Source: Halomonas ventosae (GTDB taxonomy: Bacteria > Pseudomonadota > Gammaproteobacteria > Pseudomonadales > Halomonadaceae). Taken from it: a stretch of DNA of 33,350 bases. This document shows, in pieces, positions 18,634 through 33,350 of this stretch; position 1 is the first letter of the stretch, and every line of letters begins with the position of its first letter. Under the pieces are notes generated by a model. That model was not told where the DNA came from. It saw only the letters and a program-made list of their open reading frames with translations, and did no database searches. The translations under genes were made by a program, and so were the position numbers. The stretch is from positions 1 through 33,350 of the forward strand of contig NZ_SNWH01000024.1 in NCBI RefSeq assembly GCF_004361885.1, read 5' to 3'.

Positions 18634-18663
18634 GCACTGCGCCTCCCAGGGGAGGCGCAGTGC
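18634..18663 (-). terminator. strong hairpin after rpoC
   Basis: Fourteen perfectly paired bases (18634-18647 with 18650-18663) form a stem 13 nt past the rpoC stop. Only two T residues follow on the minus strand, as part of the next -35 box. It may terminate partly or protect the rpoBC mRNA 3' end. Confidence 0.6.
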
Positions 18664-18676
18664 CGTGACGCGCACG

Positions 18677-22894
<4,218 letters not shown>

Positions 22895-22904
22895 GGGGAG
22901 GCTC

Positions 22905-26984
<4,080 letters not shown>

Positions 26985-27004
26985 CTGTATTCCCCAGCTT
27001 GTTC

Positions 27005-27032
27005 ACCATGGGTGACCGATGCGTATCGGCGT
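27005..27032 (-). other. hairpin just upstream of rpoB
   Basis: GTGA/TCAC and CCGAT/ATCGG arms, separated by a 2-nt bulge, pair around a short ACGC loop about 25 nt before the rpoB start. It is one of three hairpins after the rplL attenuator and may affect rpoB translation. Boundaries are approximate. Confidence 0.45.
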
Positions 27033-27062
27033 CACCTGACGGGTACGGCGCCGTCAGGCGCT

Positions 27063-27094
27063 GACGGCAAGCCTCCACCAGGAAGCTCGCCGTC
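27063..27094 (-). other. long hairpin in rplL-rpoB spacer, possible RNase III site
   Basis: Fourteen pairs, including wobbles (27063-27076 with 27081-27094), close a 4-nt loop. It lies downstream of the rplL attenuator and has no T-tract. In E. coli the same spacer holds an RNase III processing site, so a similar role is plausible here; that is inference. Confidence 0.6.
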
Positions 27095-27142
27095 GGAATT
27101 CGGCTAGTCGGGAGCCCGGAGGCAACCGGCTAGTGACAACAG

Positions 27143-27176
27143 AAAAAGGCCGGCAGCGGGTGTTCCGCCACCAGCC
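27143..27176 (-). terminator. attenuator between rplL and rpoB
   Basis: Twelve pairs, two or three of them G-U (27148-27159 with 27165-27176), enclose a 5-nt loop and are followed on the minus strand by TTTTTCTG. The position, about 40 nt after rplL, matches the partial terminator that lowers rpoBC expression relative to rplJL in E. coli. Confidence 0.82.
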
Positions 27177-27216
27177 ATGGAAGCTTACGCTGCGCGTGAA
27201 GCCATGGGCACAAGGG

Positions 27217-27588
<372 letters not shown>

Positions 27589-27618
27589 TGTCTAGATTCC
27601 TAACTTTTCAGGAGCCTC

Positions 27619-27632
27619 GCCATCGCGATGGC
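27619..27632 (-). repeat. 14-bp perfect palindrome in rplJ-rplL spacer
   Basis: GCCATCGCGATGGC reads the same on both strands, about 30 nt before the rplL start. The flanking GAGCC and GGCTC can pair as a wider hairpin. It could influence the L12:L10 ratio through mRNA structure, but no function is shown. Confidence 0.5.
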
Positions 27633-27678
27633 TCGGAGATTCAATGTTCGATTCGGACTGAGCGCGAGAGTTCGCCGT

Positions 27679-28182
27679 TCAGGCGGCCTCTGCCTGCTTC
27701 TGGTCGCGCAGCGCCGCAAGGGTACGGACCAGCTTGCCGGCAGACGCTTCCTTCATGACGGACATCAGCTTGGCGATTGCCTCATCGTAGGTCGGCAGGG
27801 TTGCCAGACGGTCGATGTCGCTTGCCGGGATCAGCTCACCTTCGTAGGCCAGCGCCTTGACTTCGAAATCCTTCTGAGCCTTGGCGAACTCCTTGAACAG
27901 ACGGGCGGCGGCGCCCGGGTGCTCGTAGGAGAAAGCCAGCATGGTCGGTCCAGAGAAGGTCTCGTCCAGGATCTCCCAGGGAGTTCCGGACAGGGCGCGG
28001 CGTGCCAGGGTGTTGCGGACAACACGGATCTGCACGCCATTCTCGCGGGCCTGCTTGCGCAGGTCGGTCATTGCGCTGACCGCGACGCCACGAGAATCGG
28101 CAACGACGACGGAGAGCGCCTCCTTGGCCGCTTCACTGACCTGGGCAACAATTGCCTTCTTGCCTTCGAGTGCTAGTGGCAC
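27679..28182 (-). CDS. rplJ: 50S ribosomal protein L10, GTG start
   Basis: L10 (uL10) anchors L12 dimers on the ribosome and, as the L10-L12 complex, represses its own mRNA. From the GTG at 28182 the product has 167 residues (E. coli 165), beginning (M)[20 protein letters not shown]. This start has AAGGAG 8 nt upstream and matches homologues; the frame open to 28296 would run through the leader hairpins. The N-terminal RNA-binding domain includes [12 protein letters not shown]. The C-terminal helix binds L12. A 258-nt structured leader precedes it. Confidence 0.96.
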   Translation of the reverse strand: MPLALEGKKAIVAQVSEAAKEALSVVVADSRGVAVSAMTDLRKQARENGVQIRVVRNTLARRALSGTPWEILDETFSGPTMLAFSYEHPGAAARLFKEFAKAQKDFEVKALAYEGELIPASDIDRLATLPTYDEAIAKLMSVMKEASAGKLVRTLAALRDQKQAEAA

Positions 28183-28440
28183 AGTGATCACTCCTTCGTG
28201 CCGGAACCTCGCGAGAGGATTCCGGTGGTTACCATCTCTCCCGACCCACGGCCGAGAGTCCTGGGTGATGGTGCTCACCAGAGAGCTGGCGGCCACACCA
28301 TCTGCGCAGGCCTTCCCGAAGGAAGATTAAGCCGTGCTCACATGAAGCGCGGCACCTGCGGTCTTTGACGATGCCCCGCCGGCGAGGTAGCCCGGCACGG
28401 GGACCGCAAAGTTCCTGCCATCGTTTCGATCGTCGCTCGA
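28183..28440 (-). promoter_or_regulatory. L10 leader (L10-L12 autoregulatory element)
   Basis: The 258-nt rplA-rplJ gap is gene-free and rich in pairing. TGCGGTC pairs with GACCGCA around a GC-rich arm. CTTCC-TTCG-GGAAG is a small hairpin. GATGGTG (28302-28296) pairs with CACCATC (28273-28267) on the minus strand, the arm where L10 leaders bind the L10-L12 complex. A strong hairpin, CCGGAA-CCTC with GAGG-TTCCGG (28201-28225), lies just before the ribosome binding site and could block it. The L10 leader is a known family; the assignment is from position and structure. Confidence 0.78.
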
Positions 28441-29133
28441 TCACGCCAGGGCGGAATGATCGATGGTCAGCCCCGGGCCCATGGTGGAGGACAGGGTGAC
28501 CTTCTTGAGATAGATGCCCTTGGACGTGCTTGGCTTGAGCCGCTTCAGGTCGGCGACCAGCGCCTCCAAGTTGCCCTGGATGGCGGCAGCGTCGAAATCG
28601 ACCTTGCCAAGGGTGGTGTGGATGATGCCGTTCTTGTCGGTACGGAAACGCACCTGACCGGCTTTGGCGTTCCTGACCGCGGTGGCCACGTCGGCCGTGA
28701 CGGTGCCGACCTTGGGGTTCGGCATCAGGCCGCGCGGACCGAGGATCTGGCCCAACTGGCCGACAACACGCATGGCGTCCGGCGAGGCGATGACCACGTC
28801 GAAGTCGAGCTGACCTTTCCTGACCTGCTCGGCCAGGTCGTCCATGCCGACGATATCGGCACCCGCTTCCTTGGCGGCATCGACGTTAGCGCCCTGGGTA
28901 AAGACCGCGACGCGCACGTCCTTACCGGTACCGTTGGGCATGACGGTGGCGCCACGCACGACCTGGTCGGACTTACGCGGATCGACGCCCAGATTGATGG
29001 CGACGTCAAGCGACTCCTTGAACTTGACGGTGGACAGCTCGGAGAGCAGGGCCACGGCCTCGTCGAGGGAGTAGGTGCGATTGGTGTCGACCCGCTCGCG
29101 AATCATCTGTGCGCGCTTGGTGAGCTTGGCCAT
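28441..29133 (-). CDS. rplA: 50S ribosomal protein L1
   Basis: L1 (uL1) forms the mobile stalk that handles E-site tRNA and represses the L11-L1 mRNA. The product has 230 residues (E. coli 234). It starts [20 protein letters not shown], contains the signature [20 protein letters not shown], and ends with [18 protein letters not shown]. It starts 2 nt after the rplK stop, so the two are coupled. A candidate L1 site lies before rplK. Confidence 0.98.
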   Translation of the reverse strand: MAKLTKRAQMIRERVDTNRTYSLDEAVALLSELSTVKFKESLDVAINLGVDPRKSDQVVRGATVMPNGTGKDVRVAVFTQGANVDAAKEAGADIVGMDDLAEQVRKGQLDFDVVIASPDAMRVVGQLGQILGPRGLMPNPKVGTVTADVATAVRNAKAGQVRFRTDKNGIIHTTLGKVDFDAAAIQGNLEALVADLKRLKPSTSKGIYLKKVTLSSTMGPGLTIDHSALA

Positions 29134-29135
29134 AA

Positions 29136-29567
29136 TCAGAGACCCTCCACGTTCAGGCCCATGCTGCGGGCACTACCGGCAATGGTACGCACCGCGGCGT
29201 CGAGATCGGCAGCCGTCAGATCGGGCTCCTTGGTCTTGGCGATCTCCTCGAGCTGCTCGCGTGTCACGGTGCCGACCTTGGTCTTGTTCGGCTCGCCGGA
29301 GCCGGACTTGATGCCAGCCGCCTTCTTCAGCAGGACAGCCGCGGGTGGGGTCTTGGTGATAAAGGTGAAGCTGCGGTCCGAGTAGACGGTGATGACCACG
29401 GGGGTCGGCAGGCCCGGTTCGATATCCTGAGTCGCGGCGTTAAACGCCTTGCAGAACTCCATGATGTTGACGCCGTGCTGGCCCAGCGCGGGGCCCACGG
29501 GGGGACTCGGGTTGGCCTTGCCAGCTGCGACCTGCAGCTTGATGTAAGCCTGTACTTTTTTGGCCAT
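29136..29567 (-). CDS. rplK: 50S ribosomal protein L11
   Basis: L11 (uL11) binds the GTPase-associated centre of 23S rRNA and is needed for RelA activation; it is also the thiostrepton target. The product has 143 residues (E. coli 142). It starts [20 protein letters not shown], with the proline-rich [20 protein letters not shown] segment. The C-terminal RNA-binding domain includes [19 protein letters not shown]. It precedes rplA by 2 nt. Confidence 0.98.
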   Translation of the reverse strand: MAKKVQAYIKLQVAAGKANPSPPVGPALGQHGVNIMEFCKAFNAATQDIEPGLPTPVVITVYSDRSFTFITKTPPAAVLLKKAAGIKSGSGEPNKTKVGTVTREQLEEIAKTKEPDLTAADLDAAVRTIAGSARSMGLNVEGL

Positions 29568-29581
29568 GTTGGACTCCAGTT

Positions 29582-29606
29582 GGGTAGTAGCGCCTTGCGG
29601 CTCCCC
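29582..29606 (-). promoter_or_regulatory. candidate L1-binding site upstream of rplK
   Basis: On the minus strand GGG and CCC arms enclose an asymmetric internal loop (GA against GCTACTA) and a GCC-GCAA-GGC cap. This resembles the L1 mRNA site, which mimics the L1 site of 23S rRNA. It ends about 15 nt before the rplK start, where L1 repression acts in E. coli. A second 8-bp hairpin (AGCCACCC/GGGTGGCT) lies about 10 nt further upstream in the transcript. Confidence 0.5.
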
Positions 29607-29660
29607 GGATTACGTAGCCACCCGTCGGGTGGCTGCCACGAAACAGCCAGGAGGGGAAGA

Positions 29661-30194
29661 TTACTCCTTCTCGACCTGGGCAAACTCCAGCTCGACGGGC
29701 GTGGAGCGGCCGAAGATCAGCACGCTGACCTGCACACGGCTCTTGTCGTAGTTGACCTCCTCGACGACCCCGTTGAAGTCGGCGAAGGGTCCGTCGATGA
29801 CGCGCACCGACTGCCCCGGCTCGAAAAGCGTCTTGGGCTTCGGCTTGTCGGTGCCGTCCTTGACCCGGCTAAGGATGGCATCGGCCTCCTTGCGGGTGAT
29901 CGGGGCCGGCTTCTCCTTGGTGCCACCGATGAACCCCATGACGCGCGGGGTCTCGTTGACCAGATGCCAGGTCTCGTCATCCATCTCCATCTCGACCAGC
30001 ACGTAGCCGGGATAGAACTTGCGCTCGCTCTTGCGACGCTTGCCGTCACGCACCTCGACGACCTCTTCGGTGGGCACCAGGATCTCGCCAAAACGATCCT
30101 CCATGCCATGCATCTTCACACGCTCGATAAGCGAGCGCATGACATGCTTTTCGAAGCCGGAGTAGGCGTGGACGACATACCAACGCTTGGACAT
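29661..30194 (-). CDS. nusG: transcription elongation/antitermination factor NusG
   Basis: NusG binds RNA polymerase, enhances elongation and Rho action, and couples polymerase to the ribosome through S10. The product has 177 residues (E. coli 181). It starts [20 protein letters not shown]; the N-terminal domain contains [20 protein letters not shown], and the C-terminal KOW domain [21 protein letters not shown] chose the ATG at 30194 because AGGAG lies 5 nt upstream. It follows secE by 8 nt. Confidence 0.98.
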   Translation of the reverse strand: MSKRWYVVHAYSGFEKHVMRSLIERVKMHGMEDRFGEILVPTEEVVEVRDGKRRKSERKFYPGYVLVEMEMDDETWHLVNETPRVMGFIGGTKEKPAPITRKEADAILSRVKDGTDKPKPKTLFEPGQSVRVIDGPFADFNGVVEEVNYDKSRVQVSVLIFGRSTPVELEFAQVEKE

Positions 30195-30202
30195 GAAAAC
30201 TC

Positions 30203-30571
30203 CTAACCGATGACGCCGGACATCGCCCAGCCAAGAAGGGTGTCGATCAGCCACAACATCAGCCCGACCACGAGCACGGCCACCAACACGATGGCGGTGG
30301 TCTGCACGGTTTCCTGACGCGTCGGCCAGACGACACGCTGAATTTCCTTCTTCGCACTCCTGGCCAGCTCGACCAGATCACGACCCTTGGTCGTGGTCAG
30401 CGCCACCAACGCCGCCCCCACGCTGAGCACGACGACTCCAAGCACACGATAGAGAAGCGCCTGGTCGGCGAAATAGGTATTGCCAACCACGGCGAGCACC
30501 AACAGAGTGACGACAACCGCCCACTTGAGCCCGTCGTGGCGCGACTCCTGCACCTCGGCGTTATGCTTCAT
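30203..30571 (-). CDS. secE: Sec translocon subunit SecE
   Basis: SecE clamps SecY in the inner-membrane translocon. The product has 122 residues (E. coli 127) with three hydrophobic segments, about 17-34, 41-59 and 94-115, the proteobacterial form. Between the second and third is the conserved amphipathic region [20 protein letters not shown]. The ATG at 30571 is used; an in-frame start at 30703 would run into the tRNA-Trp gene. It is cotranscribed with nusG and probably with tRNA-Trp. Confidence 0.97.
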   Translation of the reverse strand: MKHNAEVQESRHDGLKWAVVVTLLVLAVVGNTYFADQALLYRVLGVVVLSVGAALVALTTTKGRDLVELARSAKKEIQRVVWPTRQETVQTTAIVLVAVLVVGLMLWLIDTLLGWAMSGVIG

Positions 30572-30642
30572 GGAAACGAGACTCCTCAGGTGCGGCAATC
30601 GAAACATGAAAGTATATGAGATATCGCCAGCCTGGGGAAGAC

Positions 30643-30718
<76 letters not shown>

Positions 30719-30772
30719 GTATCTGCTCTTGCAACCCGCCCTTTGCAGGCGGCCTGTACGACAGCGGGCGCC

Positions 30773-30801
30773 ATGATAGCGAAAGTCGCTTTATCTGGCA
30801 A
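30773..30801 (-). promoter_or_regulatory. promoter for tRNA-Trp, secE, nusG
   Basis: On the minus strand TTGCCA (30801-30796) and TATCAT (30778-30773) are separated by 17 nt. It lies after the tRNA-Thr terminator and about 55 nt before tRNA-Trp. The region between contains a GC-rich inverted repeat but no open frame for EF-Tu. Confidence 0.7.
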
Positions 30802-30842
30802 CCCTTTCTCCGGTGATCAGTCACATCAGGAAGAAGAAAGAG

Positions 30843-30867
30843 AAAAGGCGAGCAAGGCTCGCCTTTT
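30843..30867 (-). terminator. terminator of the tRNA-Tyr-Gly-Thr cluster
   Basis: A 7-bp GGCGAGC/GCTCGCC stem (extended by A-T pairs to 11) with a 3-nt loop is followed on the minus strand by TTTTCTCTTTC. It starts 6 nt after tRNA-Thr. It isolates the tRNA cluster from tRNA-Trp/secE, where many relatives continue into tufB. Confidence 0.88.
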
Positions 30868-30872
30868 CGATA

Positions 30873-30947
30873 TGGAGCTCATGGACGGATTTGAACCGTC
30901 GACCTCACCCTTACCAAGGGTGTGCTCTACCCCTGAGCTACATGAGC
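30873..30947 (-). tRNA. tRNA-Thr (anticodon GGT)
   Basis: Seventy-five nt fold as a cloverleaf: GCTCATG pairs with CATGAGC, the anticodon loop is TTGGTAA between ACCCT-type arms, and the T arm has GACGGTTCAAATCCGTC. The 3' CCA is encoded. It is last of the three-tRNA cluster. Confidence 0.97.
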
Positions 30948-30976
30948 AAAAACGGAAGACCTCTTGACAGGATGCC

Positions 30977-31050
<74 letters not shown>

Positions 31051-31099
31051 TGGTCCACTCTTGCGCGCCACCACTCGACCTGTCGGGTGCGGCTAAACC

Positions 31100-31183
<84 letters not shown>

Positions 31184-31195
31184 AGCTGGCGATGT

Positions 31196-31223
31196 ATTCT
31201 ACCGCCTATCTTTCCGGTGTCAA
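31196..31223 (-). promoter_or_regulatory. promoter of the tRNA cluster
   Basis: On the minus strand a perfect TTGACA (31223-31218) and TAGAAT (31201-31196) are separated by 16 nt, 12 nt before tRNA-Tyr. Short leader and near-consensus boxes are normal for stable RNA promoters. Confidence 0.82.
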
Positions 31224-31298
31224 GTGATTGTTTTCCTTGCCTCTTGAGCAACCTCGCATACCTGGCGAGCATGCATATCCGGAACGCGGCGAATTGTG

Positions 31299-32138
31299 TC
31301 AAAGCAGTATCGAGAATGCAAGCGCGGCCCGTATCTTTTCCAGGGCCGCCGGCGAGGTTACCTTGGGCGCCCCGGACATATGACCCGCCCGCTCGGCCGC
31401 GGTCAGCGGGAAACAGGCCTCAAGTCCGCCATAGACCATGTCCGGCCAGAGTGCATGAGGCATCTGAATACCCCGCGACACAACCCGTGCGTCACCGCCG
31501 GTCAGTATCATCGGCAATGCCACCCCCTGCTGATCACAGACTTCGCTATAAATGCGATTGACCGCGCTCACTGCCGCCATATAAATACCATGATTGACCG
31601 CCTCAACGGTCCGCCTGCCTGGGACCAGCAACTCTTCTGCCTCACTGTCCGGGTCGATGGCCACATTGCGCGTGCCAAGCTTCAGACTCTCCTTCATCAG
31701 CCGCAACCCAGGCAGAATATACCCCCCCAGGTGACGCCCACCAGGCAGTACGAAGTCGATAGTGATCGCGCTTCCGCAATCCACGGCACAGCAGCCCCCA
31801 GCCAGCTGATAGCTCGCCAGGACGCCCATCCAGCGATCGACGCCCAGCCGACCGGACTCCTCATAGCCGTTGGTGACGCCCAAGGCCTCGGGCGTTGAGC
31901 GCGCCACATGTACAGTCCCGACGCGATGGCGCAGCAGTGCCACTGTCTCCTTGAGCACCGCCTTGCGTGCCACGCTAGAGATACGTACCGCCTCTACGAC
32001 ATCAAGATCCGGGATATCCGCGCCTGGTCGCCATTCCTCGCGGGTCCAAACCGCTCCGCGGGAACGGATCTCACTGCTATCGGCATCCTTGAGTCGCCAC
32101 TTGGAGAGAGTATTGCCGATATCGAGGTCGAGGATCAT
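31299..32138 (-). CDS. coaX: type III pantothenate kinase
   Basis: CoaX phosphorylates pantothenate, the first step of coenzyme A synthesis, and replaces CoaA in organisms such as Pseudomonas. The product has 279 residues, somewhat longer than the roughly 250 I recall for that family. Visible motifs are DIGNTLSKW at 6-14 (phosphate loop), GVDRW at 99-103 with the catalytic Asp101, DCGSAITID at 120-128 and GGYILPGL at about 138-145. The ATG at 32138 overlaps the birA stop by four bases (ATGA) and gives the canonical MILDLDIGNT start. No terminator is seen after it. Confidence 0.95.
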   Translation of the reverse strand: MILDLDIGNTLSKWRLKDADSSEIRSRGAVWTREEWRPGADIPDLDVVEAVRISSVARKAVLKETVALLRHRVGTVHVARSTPEALGVTNGYEESGRLGVDRWMGVLASYQLAGGCCAVDCGSAITIDFVLPGGRHLGGYILPGLRLMKESLKLGTRNVAIDPDSEAEELLVPGRRTVEAVNHGIYMAAVSAVNRIYSEVCDQQGVALPMILTGGDARVVSRGIQMPHALWPDMVYGGLEACFPLTAAERAGHMSGAPKVTSPAALEKIRAALAFSILL

Positions 32139-33118
32139 GTGCGTCTCCGCACGCTGATCTCGCCACCGGCAAGCCGCACTGGCCGCCCATCCTGATGCAC
32201 CCACAGGTTGCCGGTCTCGTCCACCTCTCCGGCGGTCGCCGATTCTCGGGTGCCACCTTGGAGGATATCCACCTCGCAACCGACGAAGGCGTGTCGGGCA
32301 TTCCAGTCGTCACGCCAGGCAGCAAACCTCTGCCGTTCGAACTCCGCCAGCAGGGGTAGCAATTCATCCAGCAGCTGGGTGGCCAAGATATTGCGAGAGA
32401 GCGCTGGGGCCTGGTCATGAACCGCTGCGACGGCCTGGTCGATACCCTCACGAAATGCCGCAGGCAGGTCAACATTGATGCCCATGCCCACCACGACCTC
32501 GCAGGGGCCGGCAGCATCCCCGTTGACCTCCACCAGGATGCCGGCCAGTTTGCCGAGCGCTCCGCCCGGTCTTTCCAGCAGCACATCGTTGGGCCACTTG
32601 AGGCGGGGTTTGAGGCCATGGCGCTCAAGCACCTTGGCGAGTGCCACCCCTAGCGCCAGGCTTAACCCCTCCAGCGAAGACACCCCCCCCTCGACCCGCC
32701 AACCAAGCGAAAGCATCAGGGTGCGTCCCCAAGGAGTCACCCAGGAACGCCCTCGCCGTCCCCGTCCCTCGCTCTGCTGCTCCACCAGGCAGACTTCACC
32801 ATGCCCAGCCCCCTGTACAAAGCGTTCGCGCAGGAATGAGTTGCTGGATGGCAGGCTCTCCTCGACGAACAGTCGCGTGAGATGGATACTCGCTTCAGGT
32901 GAGAGACCGGCGGCAATGCTTCCGCCATTCAGGAGCTCTAGGCGTTCGGCCAGGCGATATCCCTGGCCCTTGACAGCCTCCATGGCAATGCCCAGGGACT
33001 CGAGCTTCTGCAACTGCTTCCATACTGCCGCCCGCGACACGCCTAGCCGCTCGCCCAGCTGCTCGCCAGAGTGAAATTCGCCATCGCTCAGGAGGCGGAT
33101 CAGATCACTAATGGTCAT
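32135..33118 (-). CDS. birA: biotin-protein ligase / biotin operon repressor BirA
   Basis: BirA attaches biotin to the biotin carrier protein of acetyl-CoA carboxylase and, with its N-terminal domain, represses biotin genes. From the ATG at 33118 it has 327 residues (E. coli 321). A winged helix-turn-helix (about 1-60) contains GEQLGERLGVSRAAVWKQLQ. The biotin/AMP loop GRGRRGR is at 118-124 and KWPNDV at 174-179, with Lys190 near the catalytic lysine position. AGGAG lies 7 nt before this ATG, favouring it over the ATGs at 33124 and 33142. It overlaps coaX by four bases. Confidence 0.96.
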   Translation of the reverse strand: MTISDLIRLLSDGEFHSGEQLGERLGVSRAAVWKQLQKLESLGIAMEAVKGQGYRLAERLELLNGGSIAAGLSPEASIHLTRLFVEESLPSSNSFLRERFVQGAGHGEVCLVEQQSEGRGRRGRSWVTPWGRTLMLSLGWRVEGGVSSLEGLSLALGVALAKVLERHGLKPRLKWPNDVLLERPGGALGKLAGILVEVNGDAAGPCEVVVGMGINVDLPAAFREGIDQAVAAVHDQAPALSRNILATQLLDELLPLLAEFERQRFAAWRDDWNARHAFVGCEVDILQGGTRESATAGEVDETGNLWVHQDGRPVRLAGGEISVRRRT

Positions 33119-33145
33119 ACTCATGCTCCTGACGAGAAACATGCC

Positions 33146-33151
33146 ATTCTA
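33146..33151 (-). promoter_or_regulatory. possible -10 box for birA-coaX
   Basis: TAGAAT lies on the minus strand about 28 nt before the birA start. No good -35 box stands at the right distance; the best is a weak TTTCCG. birA transcription could also come from a weak promoter or from read-through past the rRNA terminator. Confidence 0.35.
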
Positions 33152-33223
33152 GCGGATGCGTCCATCGCCCGGAAACGCCAACGACTAAAGTGGATAAAGC
33201 GACATGAATGACGAGCCACCCAT

Positions 33224-33261
33224 AAAAAAACCCCGAGCTCAAATGAACTCGGGGTTTTTTT
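33224..33261 (-). terminator. rRNA operon terminator, symmetric
   Basis: A 10-bp stem (33231-33240 with 33245-33254, one G-T pair) with a 4-nt loop is flanked by seven A and seven T residues. It can therefore terminate from either side. It lies 9 nt past the 5S rRNA 3' end. Confidence 0.93.
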
Positions 33262-33269
33262 CGGGATAA

Positions 33270-33350
33270 GTGCCTGACGATGACCTACTCTCGCATGGGG
33301 AGGCCCCACACTACCATCGGCGCTGAGCGGTTTCACTGCTGAGTTCGGCA
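33270..33350 (-). rRNA. rrf: 5S ribosomal RNA, 3' part, cut by window edge
   Basis: The minus strand here reads TGCCGAACTCAGCAGTGAAA, then GCGCCGATGGTAGTGTGGGG and CATGCGAGAGTAGG, typical 5S rRNA, ending near CAGGCAC. The 5' third lies beyond position 33350, where 23S and 16S genes are expected. The exact 3' end may differ by a base or two. Confidence 0.96.

Noticed and set aside
27679..28296. Longer rplJ start at 28296
   Set aside because: The added residues lie in the structured L10 leader, and the GTG at 28182 has an ideal Shine-Dalgarno and homologous N-terminus.

Overview
The window is chromosomal DNA from a GC-rich gammaproteobacterium. Protein sequences, the gene order, CoaX instead of CoaA, and the direct rpoC-rpsL junction suggest a Halomonas-like (Halomonadaceae) genome; this assignment is an inference from recalled sequences. 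Every supported gene lies on the minus strand, so transcription runs from position 33350 down to 1.

In transcription order: the 3' end of a 5S rRNA gene and its terminator (33224-33350); birA and coaX, overlapping by 4 nt; a tRNA-Tyr, tRNA-Gly, tRNA-Thr cluster with its own promoter and terminator; tRNA-Trp, secE and nusG; rplK, rplA, rplJ, rplL, rpoB and rpoC; the str genes rpsL, rpsG, fusA and tuf; the S10 genes rpsJ to rpsQ; the spc genes rplN to rpmJ; and the alpha genes rpsM to rplQ, ending in a strong terminator. Nearly the whole core of ribosome assembly, transcription and protein export is therefore one co-oriented block of about 30 kb. Promoters and hairpins inside it divide it into expression units.

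The genes are conventional and look intact; the most informative parts are the spacers. (1) The 164-nt gap between rpsJ and rplC holds 55 nt that align without gaps to helices 18-20 of 23S rRNA domain I, the known L4-binding area, and end 3 nt before the rplC ribosome binding site. The rpsJ leader is too short for an E. coli-type S10 leader. I propose an L4-responsive rRNA-mimic operator moved inside the operon. (2) Just past the rplQ terminator T-tract, the minus strand begins with GTGCGCC and continues into sequence typical of group II intron domain I. This looks like the 5' end of a terminator-associated (class C-like) intron that runs off the left edge. (3) The usual second tuf gene is missing between tRNA-Thr and tRNA-Trp. 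(4) The L10 leader, a probable L1 site before rplK, and a hairpin-rich rplL-rpoB attenuator region are all visible.

No gene-free stretch exceeds 300 bases. The longest are 28183-28440 (L10 leader) and 26985-27216 (rplL-rpoB spacer).
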